DNA of 64,000 nt from NCBI GenBank assembly GCA_009781175.1, contig WQYQ01000002.1, positions 1 through 64,000 on the forward strand, written 5' to 3'. The position numbers were made by a program, and so were the translations under genes. This document shows, piece by piece, positions 1 through 7,668 of the stretch. The stretch is from Betaproteobacteria bacterium. Its GTDB lineage: Bacteria > Pseudomonadota > Gammaproteobacteria > Burkholderiales > Rhodocyclaceae. The stretch's first letter is position 1, and every line of letters starts with the position of its first letter. The notes below the pieces were generated by a model. The model was not told the DNA's origin, searched no databases, and worked only from the letters and a program-made list of their open reading frames with translations.

Positions 1-1
1 A

Positions 2-388
2 ACCAAAACTGATCATCTTGTCCCGCTGGCACGTCAAGCCGTGTCGATTCTGCGCAGCATCCATTCGATAACTGGAAGCAATGAGTTCGTGTTTCCAGGA
101 ACACGCCACGGCCGGCCAATCTCGAACATGACCGTCAATCGCGCTTTGCAAAACATGGGGTACGACACGCAAACCGAAATGACTGGACACGATTTTCGAG
201 CAATGGCCCGCACCCTATTGGCGGAACAACTGCTCTTCAAGCCGGAAGTGATCGAGCATCAGTTAGCGCACAGGGTTCCTGACGCTTTGGGCGCCGCGTA
301 TAACCGGACGAAGTTCCTCAAGGAACGCCGTGAGATGATGCAATCCTGGGCCGACTATCTCTACCAGCTCAAGGCCGGCCATTCTTAA
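2..388 (+). CDS. int: Tyrosine-recombinase integrase, C-terminal part (cut by window edge)
   Basis: This is the catalytic C-terminal half of a P4-type site-specific integrase; the reading frame is open to base 2, so the start lies outside the window. Visible are the HxxR box (GHDFRAMART), the second conserved His (EHQLAHRV) and the probable Tyr nucleophile in AAYNRT, followed by a short tail ending at 388. It should catalyse integration and excision of the adjacent P2-like prophage. It is transcribed into the prophage and converges on the leftward replication operon, overlapping the next gene's 3' end by 20 bases. In P2 itself int lies beside the repressor gene; here it is far from it. Confidence 0.9.
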   Translation, partial: TKTDHLVPLARQAVSILRSIHSITGSNEFVFPGTRHGRPISNMTVNRALQNMGYDTQTEMTGHDFRAMARTLLAEQLLFKPEVIEHQLAHRVPDALGAAYNRTKFLKERREMMQSWADYLYQLKAGHS

Positions 389-578
389 CATGATCGAGTA
401 TGGTTTCTCTGCCCGGCGCTTCTTTCACGCGCGCGATCGCTGCAAGGAACGCCGCAGCTTTCTGCTTATCCGGCCTGGCGCTTTCGACGAGCCGCGCGCA
501 GCAGCACAGGCGCGTCAAATCATAGACCCCGCCACGCCTGCGACACAGATCGCACGTCCGCTCCGGGGTCTGATTCAC
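369..578 (-). CDS. Small Cys-rich phage protein (69 aa)
   Basis: Last gene of the leftward replication operon. The GTG start at 578 overlaps the gpA stop codon (GTGA), which argues for translational coupling and against the longer frame that opens at 620. The product starts NQTPERTCDLC and carries a CDLC pair followed by a CCC cluster, a likely metal-binding knuckle, then a basic helical tail. Similar short zinc-knuckle proteins follow gpA in related prophages as I remember them; no function is known to me. Its last 20 bases overlap the convergent integrase end. Confidence 0.65.
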   Translation of the reverse strand: MNQTPERTCDLCRRRGGVYDLTRLCCCARLVESARPDKQKAAAFLAAIARVKEAPGRETILDHVKNGRP

Positions 579-2728
579 TGAATCGTAATGTCCGTATTTA
601 ACCCGCGCTCTGCCCTGCACTCGGCCACAAAGCTGTCCAACTCTTTGATGTGTTCATCGAGCGAATCCATCAAGGTTTTCGCTTTCGCGTAGCGGGCGCT
701 TCGGGTGCGCCTCGGTGGCGTAGATGGCTTGGGCCCCGTTCTACGTTCCTTGTATAGCTCGATCACGTCATGCGCTTGCTTGATCGCCCTTGAAATCTCG
801 GCGTGCCGTTGCGCATTGGCGTAGGCGTCAGTCATTTCCTTGATGACGCTTGGTGGAGCGGCCCATTCGTGCGCCCAGGAGACGAACTGCTCGAAGCTCG
901 GCGGTGCATACGTGGCCTCTTCTTCGAATTCGTTGTGCTGGATTTCAGCAGAGCATTTCTGCGGCGTATCCGGTCCGAATTTTGAAAACGTAGAGTTATT
1001 GACACGAGTCCAAGGGCCCGCTTTGCGGGCCGACTTCAAAACCCACTCATGCATCCGCGTTACCTCAAGCTGCCCTGTTGTGGCATCGACCACCCCTATA
1101 ATTGTCGGCGCGGCTTCCTCCCCATATCTGTTCGGCTTTTCCGCCGCTTCGCGCGCGAGCTTGACCGGCATGTCTTTACGCTGCGTCTCCCATCCGCCCA
1201 TCACTTCCACAAAACGCGCCCAATTTCCGGCGTCCGCCGCCACCGCCGCGCGCAGCAGAATCGAATCCTCGCCAGCTTCTTTCGCGTTGAGACGCCGCAG
1301 ATCGCGCCACACCGTCACAGGCGGTCCGCCTACTTGCTGAAATTGCCGTATACCCCATGTCGAAGCCCATGCGGTTACGCGCTGCGCGCTCGATTTCGCG
1401 TCCGCTTGTTCGCCGTCCGACTCAAAATCAGAGCCGATGCTTTCGCCATCCGCGCGCTCGCCGTCGATGTTCTTCGCGATGTACTTTGCGATGTAGCCGG
1501 CCGCCGTACCGCGCGTCCAATCGATCGCCTTGAATTTCACGCGCGCCTCGATCTGGCGCCAAACGCCACGCGGCGGATTACGCCAGAACACGGCCTCAAT
1601 GCTTGCCAGTGCGGCAATCGCGCGTAGCGTCATGCCCTTCAGCGCGCCGGCTCCCTTCACCGCCCGCGCCTTTTCCATCGCGTCCTCTTTAGTCAGCACA
1701 TAGCTCAGGCCAAGTTCGCCACTTTCCTCGCGCACCGCGTAGCGCGCCACGATGCAGCGAAACCGCGCGACATGCTCCGGCTTCATAAAGAACAAGCCGT
1801 GGAAATGCGGCGTTTCGTCGTGGTGTGGCTCGGCCACGCGGAACCCGAAGATTTTGATCTTGGCGCGCGCTAGCGCGGCGCTCGCTCTAGCCCATACCCG
1901 CAGAAGATAGCTTTGCGTTTCGCGCGGCATGCTCCCCTCCCACTTATCGTTACGCGATCCGTCATGCGCGTGGTGCGCGTGAAACTTGCTCGGCGCTGTG
2001 ATCGTGACGAATTCGCCGACCAGGCCGCATTGCTGTGCGATGTACTCAAATCCTGCGACGCGCGTCATGAGTTCCGCGCGCCGGATCTTCGGGTTCGAAA
2101 CCGATTTCTCAGCCAACTCCAGCAGCGTGAATTCGTCGCCGAGTTCGTTGATCGCCTCCAGTGCATCCAGCAATGCGCTATTTCTCCGCCGCTGTTCGGC
2201 GTGGCGCTTGAGCGCGTCCTCGCTGCAATACAGCGCGTTGCGCCGATGCACGGTGCGCAGATTGATCGCGAGCGCTTCGACCTTGCGCGCCGTCGCGCGT
2301 CTAATGTTTCTGCGCCACCATTGCTCACACGCCACGCGTGCGCGTATCCCCTGCTCCGTTTTGGCGTTCGGCAAAGCGAGCCCGCGCTGGGTGACAAAGT
2401 GCTTGAGGTGCTTTAACGGAACCTCCCGCCGAACAAGTTCCTGCGCCTCGCTCGCCCGAGCGCGCGCGAACTCTCGGATATCCGATTCCGACGCACCGAG
2501 TTCAATCTCTGGTCGTTGAAACCTCTCGCAAAGCTCGCGCAGCCAGGTATTCGCCTCGCTTTCGCGGCCGTCGTCGGCGACGCCTACCCTCTCCGCCATC
2601 GGCCGCAGCGGTCTATTTCTCCGGCTTGACCATTCGTTATGAATAGCGCCGCGCAGATGCCACGGGAAGGCGGACAGGCGCGCTTTGACATAGCCGTCTG
2701 GCGTGATGAACGCGGGAGCGGATGTCAT
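575..2728 (-). CDS. A: P2 gpA-like replication initiation endonuclease
   Basis: Rolling-circle initiator of the P2 gpA family (P2 A is about 760 aa; this is 717). An HUH motif (HFHGLFF, residues about 308-314) coordinates the metal. The paired Tyr motif YIAKYIAKNI (about 412-421) supplies the two catalytic tyrosines that nick the origin and attach covalently to the 5' end. In P2 the nick site lies inside A itself, so the origin is probably within this gene, although I cannot point to it. The ATG at 2728 overlaps the stop of the upstream methylase by four bases, placing it in the coupled early operon. Confidence 0.95.
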   Translation of the reverse strand: MTSAPAFITPDGYVKARLSAFPWHLRGAIHNEWSSRRNRPLRPMAERVGVADDGRESEANTWLRELCERFQRPEIELGASESDIREFARARASEAQELVRREVPLKHLKHFVTQRGLALPNAKTEQGIRARVACEQWWRRNIRRATARKVEALAINLRTVHRRNALYCSEDALKRHAEQRRRNSALLDALEAINELGDEFTLLELAEKSVSNPKIRRAELMTRVAGFEYIAQQCGLVGEFVTITAPSKFHAHHAHDGSRNDKWEGSMPRETQSYLLRVWARASAALARAKIKIFGFRVAEPHHDETPHFHGLFFMKPEHVARFRCIVARYAVREESGELGLSYVLTKEDAMEKARAVKGAGALKGMTLRAIAALASIEAVFWRNPPRGVWRQIEARVKFKAIDWTRGTAAGYIAKYIAKNIDGERADGESIGSDFESDGEQADAKSSAQRVTAWASTWGIRQFQQVGGPPVTVWRDLRRLNAKEAGEDSILLRAAVAADAGNWARFVEVMGGWETQRKDMPVKLAREAAEKPNRYGEEAAPTIIGVVDATTGQLEVTRMHEWVLKSARKAGPWTRVNNSTFSKFGPDTPQKCSAEIQHNEFEEEATYAPPSFEQFVSWAHEWAAPPSVIKEMTDAYANAQRHAEISRAIKQAHDVIELYKERRTGPKPSTPPRRTRSARYAKAKTLMDSLDEHIKELDSFVAECRAERGLNTDITIQ

Positions 2729-3222
2729 GTGGTGCGTTTAGACGAGTCGCTAACCACATATCCGAGCCCTGATCGTTCGAGCGCATCAGCGTTGCTCTGA
2801 CCGTATGCAATGAGTGAAATCGGATCGCCTGAATCGAATGGTGCACGCCGTCCATCTACATGGTGGAAGTGCAGTCTCCCGCGCACGAAAAGCACCGCAT
2901 CAGCGGAACCCCATACACACTCGAAAAACATCTTTGTTTCCGTGCGTGCCGGAATCAACGCAATTCCGTTTCCGTGTTCTGCCATGCGCCGCAACCATTT
3001 AATAGCTTCTTTTCCAAACGGCGGATTGCACCAGACGCGTCCTGTCCACTGCTTTGACAGACCATCGTCTTTTATCGTGTAGTGCTGCCGCGCCATATCC
3101 CACGGTCTATCAATCGGCGCACACGGATCGAGATCGAAGCATCCGAGTGCAAGCAGAATTTCCGGCGGTGTCAGCCATTCATCCGACCCCGAGCGAGCGC
3201 TTTGATGAGCTGACAAACTCAT
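2725..3222 (-). CDS. dam: Phage DNA N6-adenine methyltransferase
   Basis: Short Dam-type methylase (165 aa). It has the motif series typical of the phage Dam family: DEWLTPPEILLALG near the N terminus, FDLDPCA around residues 29-35, and the catalytic NPPF (66-69). It probably methylates adenine to protect phage DNA from host restriction or to influence replication. The start at 3222 is chosen because an AGGAGG ribosome-binding site lies just upstream and the ATG overlaps the preceding gene's stop; a start at 3240 is less likely. Coupled to gpA by an ATGA overlap. Confidence 0.9.
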   Translation of the reverse strand: MSLSAHQSARSGSDEWLTPPEILLALGCFDLDPCAPIDRPWDMARQHYTIKDDGLSKQWTGRVWCNPPFGKEAIKWLRRMAEHGNGIALIPARTETKMFFECVWGSADAVLFVRGRLHFHHVDGRRAPFDSGDPISLIAYGQSNADALERSGLGYVVSDSSKRTT

Positions 3223-3488
3223 CGTTCCTCCTGCGCACATTCCTGCACCTTGACAACAAACCAGCCGTCGTTAACGAAACCTTTGAATACGTCTCCGCTG
3301 ATCGCAGCGCGCGCCGGAATCGTGTATGGCACAAGTGCTTCCACGACTGCACAAAACTGATCGAAACCGATGTTTAACTTATTCTCTAGCGCAACTTCAA
3401 CGTCGTTGTAATCCGACTCTTCATGCAAACCAGTTATCAGCTTCGCCAGGTCTTCAATATCGTGCCAATCGATGATTTTTTTGCTCAT
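3219..3488 (-). CDS. Hypothetical phage protein (89 aa)
   Basis: Acidic 89-residue protein beginning MSKKIIDWHDIEDLAKLITG, with no motif I recognise. The ATG at 3488 lies 11 bases after the previous gene and the stop overlaps the methylase start (ATGA), so it is clearly part of the coupled early operon. The frame can be extended upstream to 3692, but that extension is Arg-rich and antisense-like, so the short form is preferred. Confidence 0.75.
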   Translation of the reverse strand: MSKKIIDWHDIEDLAKLITGLHEESDYNDVEVALENKLNIGFDQFCAVVEALVPYTIPARAAISGDVFKGFVNDGWFVVKVQECAQEER

Positions 3489-3499
3489 GATTGGCTCCC

Positions 3500-4129
3500 T
3501 TAATAGCGCATCGGCATCAATGCGCCGTCGCCGCCGTCGAATTGAAAGTACGCGGCTTTTTCCGTGCCGTTCGGCGCGATCATCACGTTTGGAAGCGGCG
3601 CGATCAGCGCCAGAAAGCGGCGGTCGAAAGAAGCGTTTCCGACCTTGACCGGGCAATAGGGTTTTTCTCCCAGGCCGGCGCATTCCATGCATGACACCGC
3701 TTCACCCTCTCCGTATCCGAGCTGTCCGCATCCTCCGCACTCCTTGCAGTCATACAGATGGTTTCCATGTTCAAAATCGCCTACCCCATCGCATTCATCA
3801 CACCGATATGCCTTCCCTGTTCCATCACAAAAATGACAGGGTTCCGCCGGCGGAAGCTCAGGGAGCGGTATCAGTTCCAAGCATGCAAAGGCGTCAAATT
3901 CGCCCATTCCGCCCGTTTTTACTTCTTCGATTCTTTTATTGACGTTCGGCCACGTGTCATTGGCCGAACGATCTGTCCGTCCGTGATCGATCCCGGATAA
4001 ATTCACCCGCACGGCAATAGCGCCATTTGTCGCGATCGCGTACCCGCCTTGAATAAACGGTTTCCATAGTTTTTCCCGAGCGTCGTTCGCCTTGTTGGCG
4101 CAAAACTTGTTCAGATATTCCAAATTCAT
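3500..4129 (-). CDS. Phage protein with four CxxC zinc-finger repeats
   Basis: 209-residue protein. The first ~95 residues contain a segment (GGYAIATNGAIAVRVNL) reminiscent of sliding-clamp-like folds, but this resemblance is only impressionistic. Residues 98-150 carry four CxxC pairs (98/101, 110/113, 128/131, 147/150) in CxxCxGxG-like context, as in the DnaJ cysteine-rich domain, so two bound zinc ions are expected. It sits between the primase-like gene and the methylase in the replication operon and starts with a good GGGAG site. A role in phage DNA metabolism is inferred from position only. Confidence 0.8.
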   Translation of the reverse strand: MNLEYLNKFCANKANDAREKLWKPFIQGGYAIATNGAIAVRVNLSGIDHGRTDRSANDTWPNVNKRIEEVKTGGMGEFDAFACLELIPLPELPPAEPCHFCDGTGKAYRCDECDGVGDFEHGNHLYDCKECGGCGQLGYGEGEAVSCMECAGLGEKPYCPVKVGNASFDRRFLALIAPLPNVMIAPNGTEKAAYFQFDGGDGALMPMRY

Positions 4130-5322
4130 GTCGTCTCCCTTTCCACTGGCGCGACCGGCAGTCGGTTGAGCGTATCGAGCGCGTGGATGTGTCTTTTGAG
4201 GATTTTTTCGAGGCTGTCTAGGCGTTCATCGAGTTGCGGGCATTGCACGCTTCCCATTTGGATGCGGTGCGTGATCGCGATGTCGTTCAGTTCGCGCAGC
4301 GCGAGTGCAATCGAGTGGCCGACCTGCTTGATCCGCGCGGCCGCGGCAATCTGCTTGTCCGAAAGCAAGCGGTTCATCAATTCATCGGCCGACTCCGCGG
4401 CGTACTGGCGTTCGAGAATCTGCGTGCGCACCACGTCTAGCCCGCCGAGCGTGTGCAAATCGTTGAAGTCGCTCGGCCGGCTCTCCGGCTCTTCGATGTC
4501 GAACTCGGAAAAGTCCGGGATGACCACGGCGGCGCGCGTGAGTGTGGCGGCGAGGCTGGCTTTTTCCTGGCCCTTGCCATTGGCGTCGTTGTCGCCCGCG
4601 ATGATGATTTGCCAATCCGGCAGCATCGCGCGCAGCTTCACCGCGACCGGCTCCAGGTTGCCCGCGTCGAACGCAATGACGACGGTCAGCCCGGTCGCCG
4701 CGTGAATGCTCGCGCCGGTGGCGAAGCCTTCGCACACGATCACGATTTTCGGCCCGCCCTTGGCGCGGCCGATGCTCATGTAGCAGCCGTGCTTTTCGCC
4801 GCCGCTCTTGAAGCGCTTCGTGCCGTCGGCCTGAATGAATTGCAGATTCACCAGCTCGCCGCGCGCGCGGTAGAGCGGCACGATCAGCACATCGCGGTCG
4901 CCGAACATCTTGCAGCCGTAGGGCTTGATGCCCTTGCGCTGCGTGTAACCGTTCGCGTCCGTGGCGTCGCGCGCCTTGGCCCATATCTCGCGGCACGCCG
5001 TCGCGGCCTCGGCGTGCGCGTCGGCAATGTCCTGCTCGCGTGCGGCGCGGGCGCGCTCAAGGTTGGCCTTGAGCTGGCGGCGTTCCTCGGCCGTCAGCGT
5101 GCGCGCTTCTCGGCTTGTCCAGGTAATCGCCTGATCCGAAATTTTCCAGTTTCCGTAAGCGCCGGCGGCAATGCCGTCGTCGAACAGGACATACCAGCCC
5201 GATTGCTTCTTGCCCTTGTCGTCGGTGGTGCGGCAGCGGTGAATCTTGCCGTCGGCCTCAACGTATTCAGGCTCCAGGCCGGCATCGATCAGCGCAAGGC
5301 GGAAGGCTTCGGCCGTCTGCAT
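4126..5322 (-). CDS. TOPRIM-domain phage primase-like protein
   Basis: 398 aa. The N-terminal ~70 residues resemble the leader of P4-alpha-type primases. A charged helical segment follows, then a TOPRIM domain with its Glu (VCEGFATG, E198) and DxD (AGDNDANG, D244/D246). No helicase domain follows, so this is a stand-alone primase module rather than a full P4 alpha protein. It should synthesise primers for phage replication. The ATG at 5322 shares a base with the stop of the upstream ORF (TGATG), which fixes the start and rejects a longer frame. Confidence 0.88.
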   Translation of the reverse strand: MQTAEAFRLALIDAGLEPEYVEADGKIHRCRTTDDKGKKQSGWYVLFDDGIAAGAYGNWKISDQAITWTSREARTLTAEERRQLKANLERARAAREQDIADAHAEAATACREIWAKARDATDANGYTQRKGIKPYGCKMFGDRDVLIVPLYRARGELVNLQFIQADGTKRFKSGGEKHGCYMSIGRAKGGPKIVIVCEGFATGASIHAATGLTVVIAFDAGNLEPVAVKLRAMLPDWQIIIAGDNDANGKGQEKASLAATLTRAAVVIPDFSEFDIEEPESRPSDFNDLHTLGGLDVVRTQILERQYAAESADELMNRLLSDKQIAAAARIKQVGHSIALALRELNDIAITHRIQMGSVQCPQLDERLDSLEKILKRHIHALDTLNRLPVAPVERETT

Positions 5323-5513
5323 CAGTCCGCCTCGCGCAGGTCGTTGCAAATACGGCCAGCGCGCGGCGGCGCAATGAGCGGGGCGACGCGCAGCGCACCA
5401 CCCACGAAGCAACACACCATCGTCGTATCCGGCGTGTCGCTCAAGTCGAAATCGATCGCCGGCGCGGTTTTGCGCTGCGGCGCGCGTTCCGTCACCACGT
5501 CAGCGGGCCGCAT
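5322..5513 (-). CDS. Hypothetical phage protein (63 aa)
   Basis: Small ORF coupled at its stop to the primase start. The chosen ATG (5513) has a GGAGC site about 7 bases upstream and begins MRPADVVTERAPQRK. The second half holds a short hydrophobic stretch (TTMVCCFVGGALRVAPLI). It overlaps the 3' end of the preceding small membrane-protein gene. No function recognised; context suggests an early phage accessory protein. Confidence 0.6.
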   Translation of the reverse strand: MRPADVVTERAPQRKTAPAIDFDLSDTPDTTMVCCFVGGALRVAPLIAPPRAGRICNDLREAD

Positions 5514-5670
5514 AGGTTTGCTCCGTGCAGGCATAAGGGGTCGCGTCGGCAATATCGTCCGCGGCGATGGCGTACCCCGCCAAAAAGATAATCAGCGCCC
5601 AAATCAAACGCAGTCCAAACCCCTGCGCTGGCCTGTCGTTCATCGGCTTATACGGATGACCATGAATCAT
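5500..5670 (-). CDS. Small single-pass membrane protein (56 aa)
   Basis: The ATG at 5670 overlaps the stop of the Ogr-like gene (ATGA) and has GAGGTG upstream. The 56-residue product has one hydrophobic segment (GLRLIWALIIFLAGYAIAA, about residues 19-37) followed by an acidic tail with one Cys. It is either a single-pass membrane protein or a small exported peptide. It overlaps the next gene's start by 14 bases. Tight packing with both neighbours supports real coding despite its size; function unknown. Confidence 0.6.
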   Translation of the reverse strand: MIHGHPYKPMNDRPAQGFGLRLIWALIIFLAGYAIAADDIADATPYACTEQTYAAR

Positions 5671-5918
5671 GAATGCACCTCGTTAAACATTTCTTCCTGC
5701 TCCTGCTTGGTTCGCTTGCTCTTCGAAAGCGGCAGATTCACGCTTTGGTCCGGCATCGCCGATTGCTTAACCGCGTGCGAGATCTGCTCGAAGGCCACGA
5801 AGGAAAAGCTGCATTTCGGATTGCTGCACAGGTAGTAGGCTTTGCGCGTCACGTCTGACTGCTCCAGCGAAGAGCGGCGATTTGTGACGTGTTTGCAGTG
5901 CGGGCAAATCATTGTCAT
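5667..5918 (-). CDS. ogr: Ogr/Delta-like zinc-finger late transcription activator
   Basis: 83 aa with the Ogr/Delta signature: CPHCKH near the N terminus, then YYLCSNPKCSFSF, giving the four-Cys zinc site, and a basic tail. In P2 and P4 these proteins activate late promoters through RNA polymerase alpha. P2 ogr lies after gene D; here the gene is in the leftward early operon between an AlpA-like regulator and a small membrane protein, which could tie late activation to early transcription. Confidence 0.85.
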   Translation of the reverse strand: MTMICPHCKHVTNRRSSLEQSDVTRKAYYLCSNPKCSFSFVAFEQISHAVKQSAMPDQSVNLPLSKSKRTKQEQEEMFNEVHS

Positions 5919-5930
5919 GGTCGGTTCCCG

Positions 5931-6215
5931 TCAGTTGAACGTCATGCGACGGCCGCGTGTTGAGCGCGCCGCGATCAGATCGCGCACCGTCGCGCGGCGC
6001 TCTTCTTCCGACTGGCCGCCGATCAATGCGCCGACGATGGTGTCAATCTCATCCGACGGCCACGCAATCGGCGCATTGTCGGAAGTTCCGAGCGCGATCC
6101 CAGGCGGCATCGTGCCGAGCGCAATCCAGCGGTAGAGCGTCGTTTTTTTGATGCCGATGCGCGCCAGCACGGAATCCACGCGCAGCAGCGAGACGCCTTG
6201 AGCGACAGCACTCAT
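5931..6215 (-). CDS. AlpA-like phage regulatory protein
   Basis: 94 aa. The N-terminal half reads as a winged-helix/excisionase-type DNA-binding fold (IGIKKTTLYRWIALGTMPPGIALGT), the pattern of AlpA/MerR-like phage regulators; the C-terminal half is charged. Start at 6215 because GAGGTG precedes it; six codons of further frame upstream are unlikely. It diverges from the HigBA module, and a 21-bp palindrome lies between the two starts. Likely an excision or early-gene regulator. Confidence 0.8.
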   Translation of the reverse strand: MSAVAQGVSLLRVDSVLARIGIKKTTLYRWIALGTMPPGIALGTSDNAPIAWPSDEIDTIVGALIGGQSEEERRATVRDLIAARSTRGRRMTFN

Positions 6216-6243
6216 AGCGCCACCTCGCCGCAAAACGCTTGAC

Positions 6244-6264
6244 GTATTACGTTTGACGTAATAC
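6244..6264. promoter_or_regulatory. 21-bp palindromic operator before higBA
   Basis: Perfect inverted repeat GTATTACG-TTTGA-CGTAATAC located between the divergent AlpA-like gene and higB, ending one base before the first higB start codon. The position fits autoregulation of HigBA by the HigA antitoxin, and it could also repress the AlpA-like gene. Confidence 0.6.
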
Positions 6265-6265
6265 C

Positions 6266-6553
6266 ATGAGCGCCATGATTAAGTCCTTCCGATGCAAAGA
6301 GACCGAAGCCCTCTACGCTGGCGAATCGCCGAAACGGTTCCGGGCGATTGAAGCGGTCGCGATGCGCAAGCTTCAGATGCTTGAGGCGGCACACGAATTG
6401 AAAGACCTGCGCGCACCGCCCGGCAACCGGCTTGAACCGCTGCACCACGATCGCGCGGGCCAGCACAGCATCCGCGTCAACGGGCAATGGCGTATCTGCT
6501 TTGTATGGACGGACGGCGGTGCAACTCATGTTGAAATCGTCGACTACCACTGA
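6266..6553 (+). CDS. higB: HigB-type RelE-superfamily toxin
   Basis: 95 aa with the core of Proteus-type HigB mRNA interferases: IKSFRCKETEALYAG, the LRAPPGNRLEPL segment and the closing RICFVW-EIVDYH strands. It should cleave ribosome-bound mRNA. Two in-frame ATGs are close together (6266 and 6275), and family members usually begin with MIKSF, so the second may be the true start. The operator abuts the start and no clear Shine-Dalgarno is visible. The antitoxin follows 12 bases downstream. Confidence 0.9.
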   Translation: MSAMIKSFRCKETEALYAGESPKRFRAIEAVAMRKLQMLEAAHELKDLRAPPGNRLEPLHHDRAGQHSIRVNGQWRICFVWTDGGATHVEIVDYH

Positions 6554-6565
6554 ATAGGAGGCCGT

Positions 6566-6868
6566 ATGGTCAAGAATGGAATGCGCCCGGTACACCCTGG
6601 CGAAATCCTGCGAGAGGAATATCTGGTCCCGCTTGGGATGAGTGTTAACGCGCTCGCGCTCGCGCTCGCCGTGCCGGCAACGCGTCTGCACGAAATCGTG
6701 AAAGAGCGGCGCGGCATCACCGCAGACACCGCCTACCGGCTCGCGCGCCACTTCGACAGCACGCCCGAGTTCTGGCTCAACTTGCAGGCTGCGTATGATT
6801 TGAAAACGCTGCCGGCTCGCGCCGAAATCGAACGCCGGGTTCATCGGTACGAACCGCTGGTAGCGTGA
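6566..6868 (+). CDS. higA: HigA-family antitoxin (XRE/VapI type)
   Basis: 100 aa beginning MVKNGMRPVHPGEILREEYL, the hallmark of the HigA/VapI antitoxin family, followed by a helix-turn-helix (SVNALALALAVPATRLHEIVKERRG). It neutralises the HigB encoded just upstream and represses the shared promoter through the palindrome at 6244. The pair is on the strand opposite to the surrounding early operon, so it is expressed independently and probably maintains the prophage. Confidence 0.92.
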   Translation: MVKNGMRPVHPGEILREEYLVPLGMSVNALALALAVPATRLHEIVKERRGITADTAYRLARHFDSTPEFWLNLQAAYDLKTLPARAEIERRVHRYEPLVA

Positions 6869-7062
6869 AGCGTTGCGGTGAGAGGGTTTGTTGTTTGCCA
6901 TTTTTTCGAGTTCTTTCGGTTTTTTGCCGTGTTGATTTTTTTCTTTGTGGCGAAATTTCTCAACGCTGAAACGTTGCCCAAAACCCCCTCTAAGGCGGAG
7001 AAATGGATTTCCGCTTGAAAATTTTTCATGCGGCGTCCCTTATTGATGCCCTGCGGCGGCGC

Positions 7063-7383
7063 TCATAGCGCGGCGCTTTCGCAGTAACGCGCTTGCAGCT
7101 TGGCCAAGCCTTGCAAGTAGCGCTGCGCGATGTTGTGTCCGTTCATGAAGGCGTTCAGCACGGCTTCCGTCGGCGAGGTTCCGAAACCCTGCGCGAGACC
7201 CGTTCTCGGCCCCTCGCCCACGCCTGCTCCGCCCTCGATCTCCAGCACCGCGTGACACTCCACGCCATACCCCAGCGAGCGGCGGCATTGCTGCACGTAG
7301 CCGCATTTCCGGCCGTCGACAACAATCGCCAGCGTCGGCAAATGTTCTTTGTCCTGGTCTTCCGATCTGAATTCGAACGTCAT
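7063..7383 (-). CDS. Hypothetical phage early protein (106 aa)
   Basis: Begins MTFEFRSEDQDKEHLPTLAIVVDGRK after a good GGGAG site. The C-terminal part (FGTSPTEAVLNAFMNGHNIAQRYLQGLAKL) looks helical. It lies 12 bases downstream of a membrane coiled-coil gene. The 194 bases between this gene and higA hold a T-rich stretch (about 6893-6950) but no further ORF. Function not recognised. Confidence 0.65.
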   Translation of the reverse strand: MTFEFRSEDQDKEHLPTLAIVVDGRKCGYVQQCRRSLGYGVECHAVLEIEGGAGVGEGPRTGLAQGFGTSPTEAVLNAFMNGHNIAQRYLQGLAKLQARYCESAAL

Positions 7384-7395
7384 TGTTTTCTCCCC

Positions 7396-7668
7396 TTAAT
7401 CTGCTTGCCGCGCGTAGGGCTCGCGCGCCGCGAGCCGCGTTTCAAGTTCCACAATCCGTTGTTCTTGCCGCGTCACACGAACGCGCAGCGCCTGGATGCA
7501 GGCGTCGGCGTCTTTTTCTCGATCCGCGCGGTCTGCGTGGCGCTCGAACTCATGGCGCGCACGATCGTGGAGACGCCATACCTTTCGCGTCACATCGAAC
7601 AAGCCAATGTTGGTGAGGACCACCGCAACGGCCAAAAGAACGACCGGGGCAAAAATCAGGCTCGTCAT
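7396..7668 (-). CDS. Single-pass membrane protein with coiled coil
   Basis: 90 aa. One N-terminal membrane helix (LIFAPVVLLAVAVVLTNIGLF, split here: about residues 4-24) is followed by a strongly charged heptad-rich coiled coil (residues about 33-85, many Arg/Glu). The start codon overlaps the stop of the upstream gene (ATGA). The topology resembles phage inner-membrane anchors such as exclusion or spanin-like proteins, but no family is recognised. Confidence 0.65.
   Translation of the reverse strand: MTSLIFAPVVLLAVAVVLTNIGLFDVTRKVWRLHDRARHEFERHADRADREKDADACIQALRVRVTRQEQRIVELETRLAAREPYARQAD

Noticed and set aside
4453..5835. Long rightward open frame (about 460 codons) antisense to the primase gene
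   Set aside because: Shadow of the GC-rich coding strand; no ribosome-binding site or recognisable domain, while the leftward genes have TOPRIM motifs and coupled starts.
6239..6264. TTGACG...TAATAC as the higBA promoter
   Set aside because: The boxes are only 14 bases apart and would place the transcript start inside the gene; the palindrome explains the resemblance.
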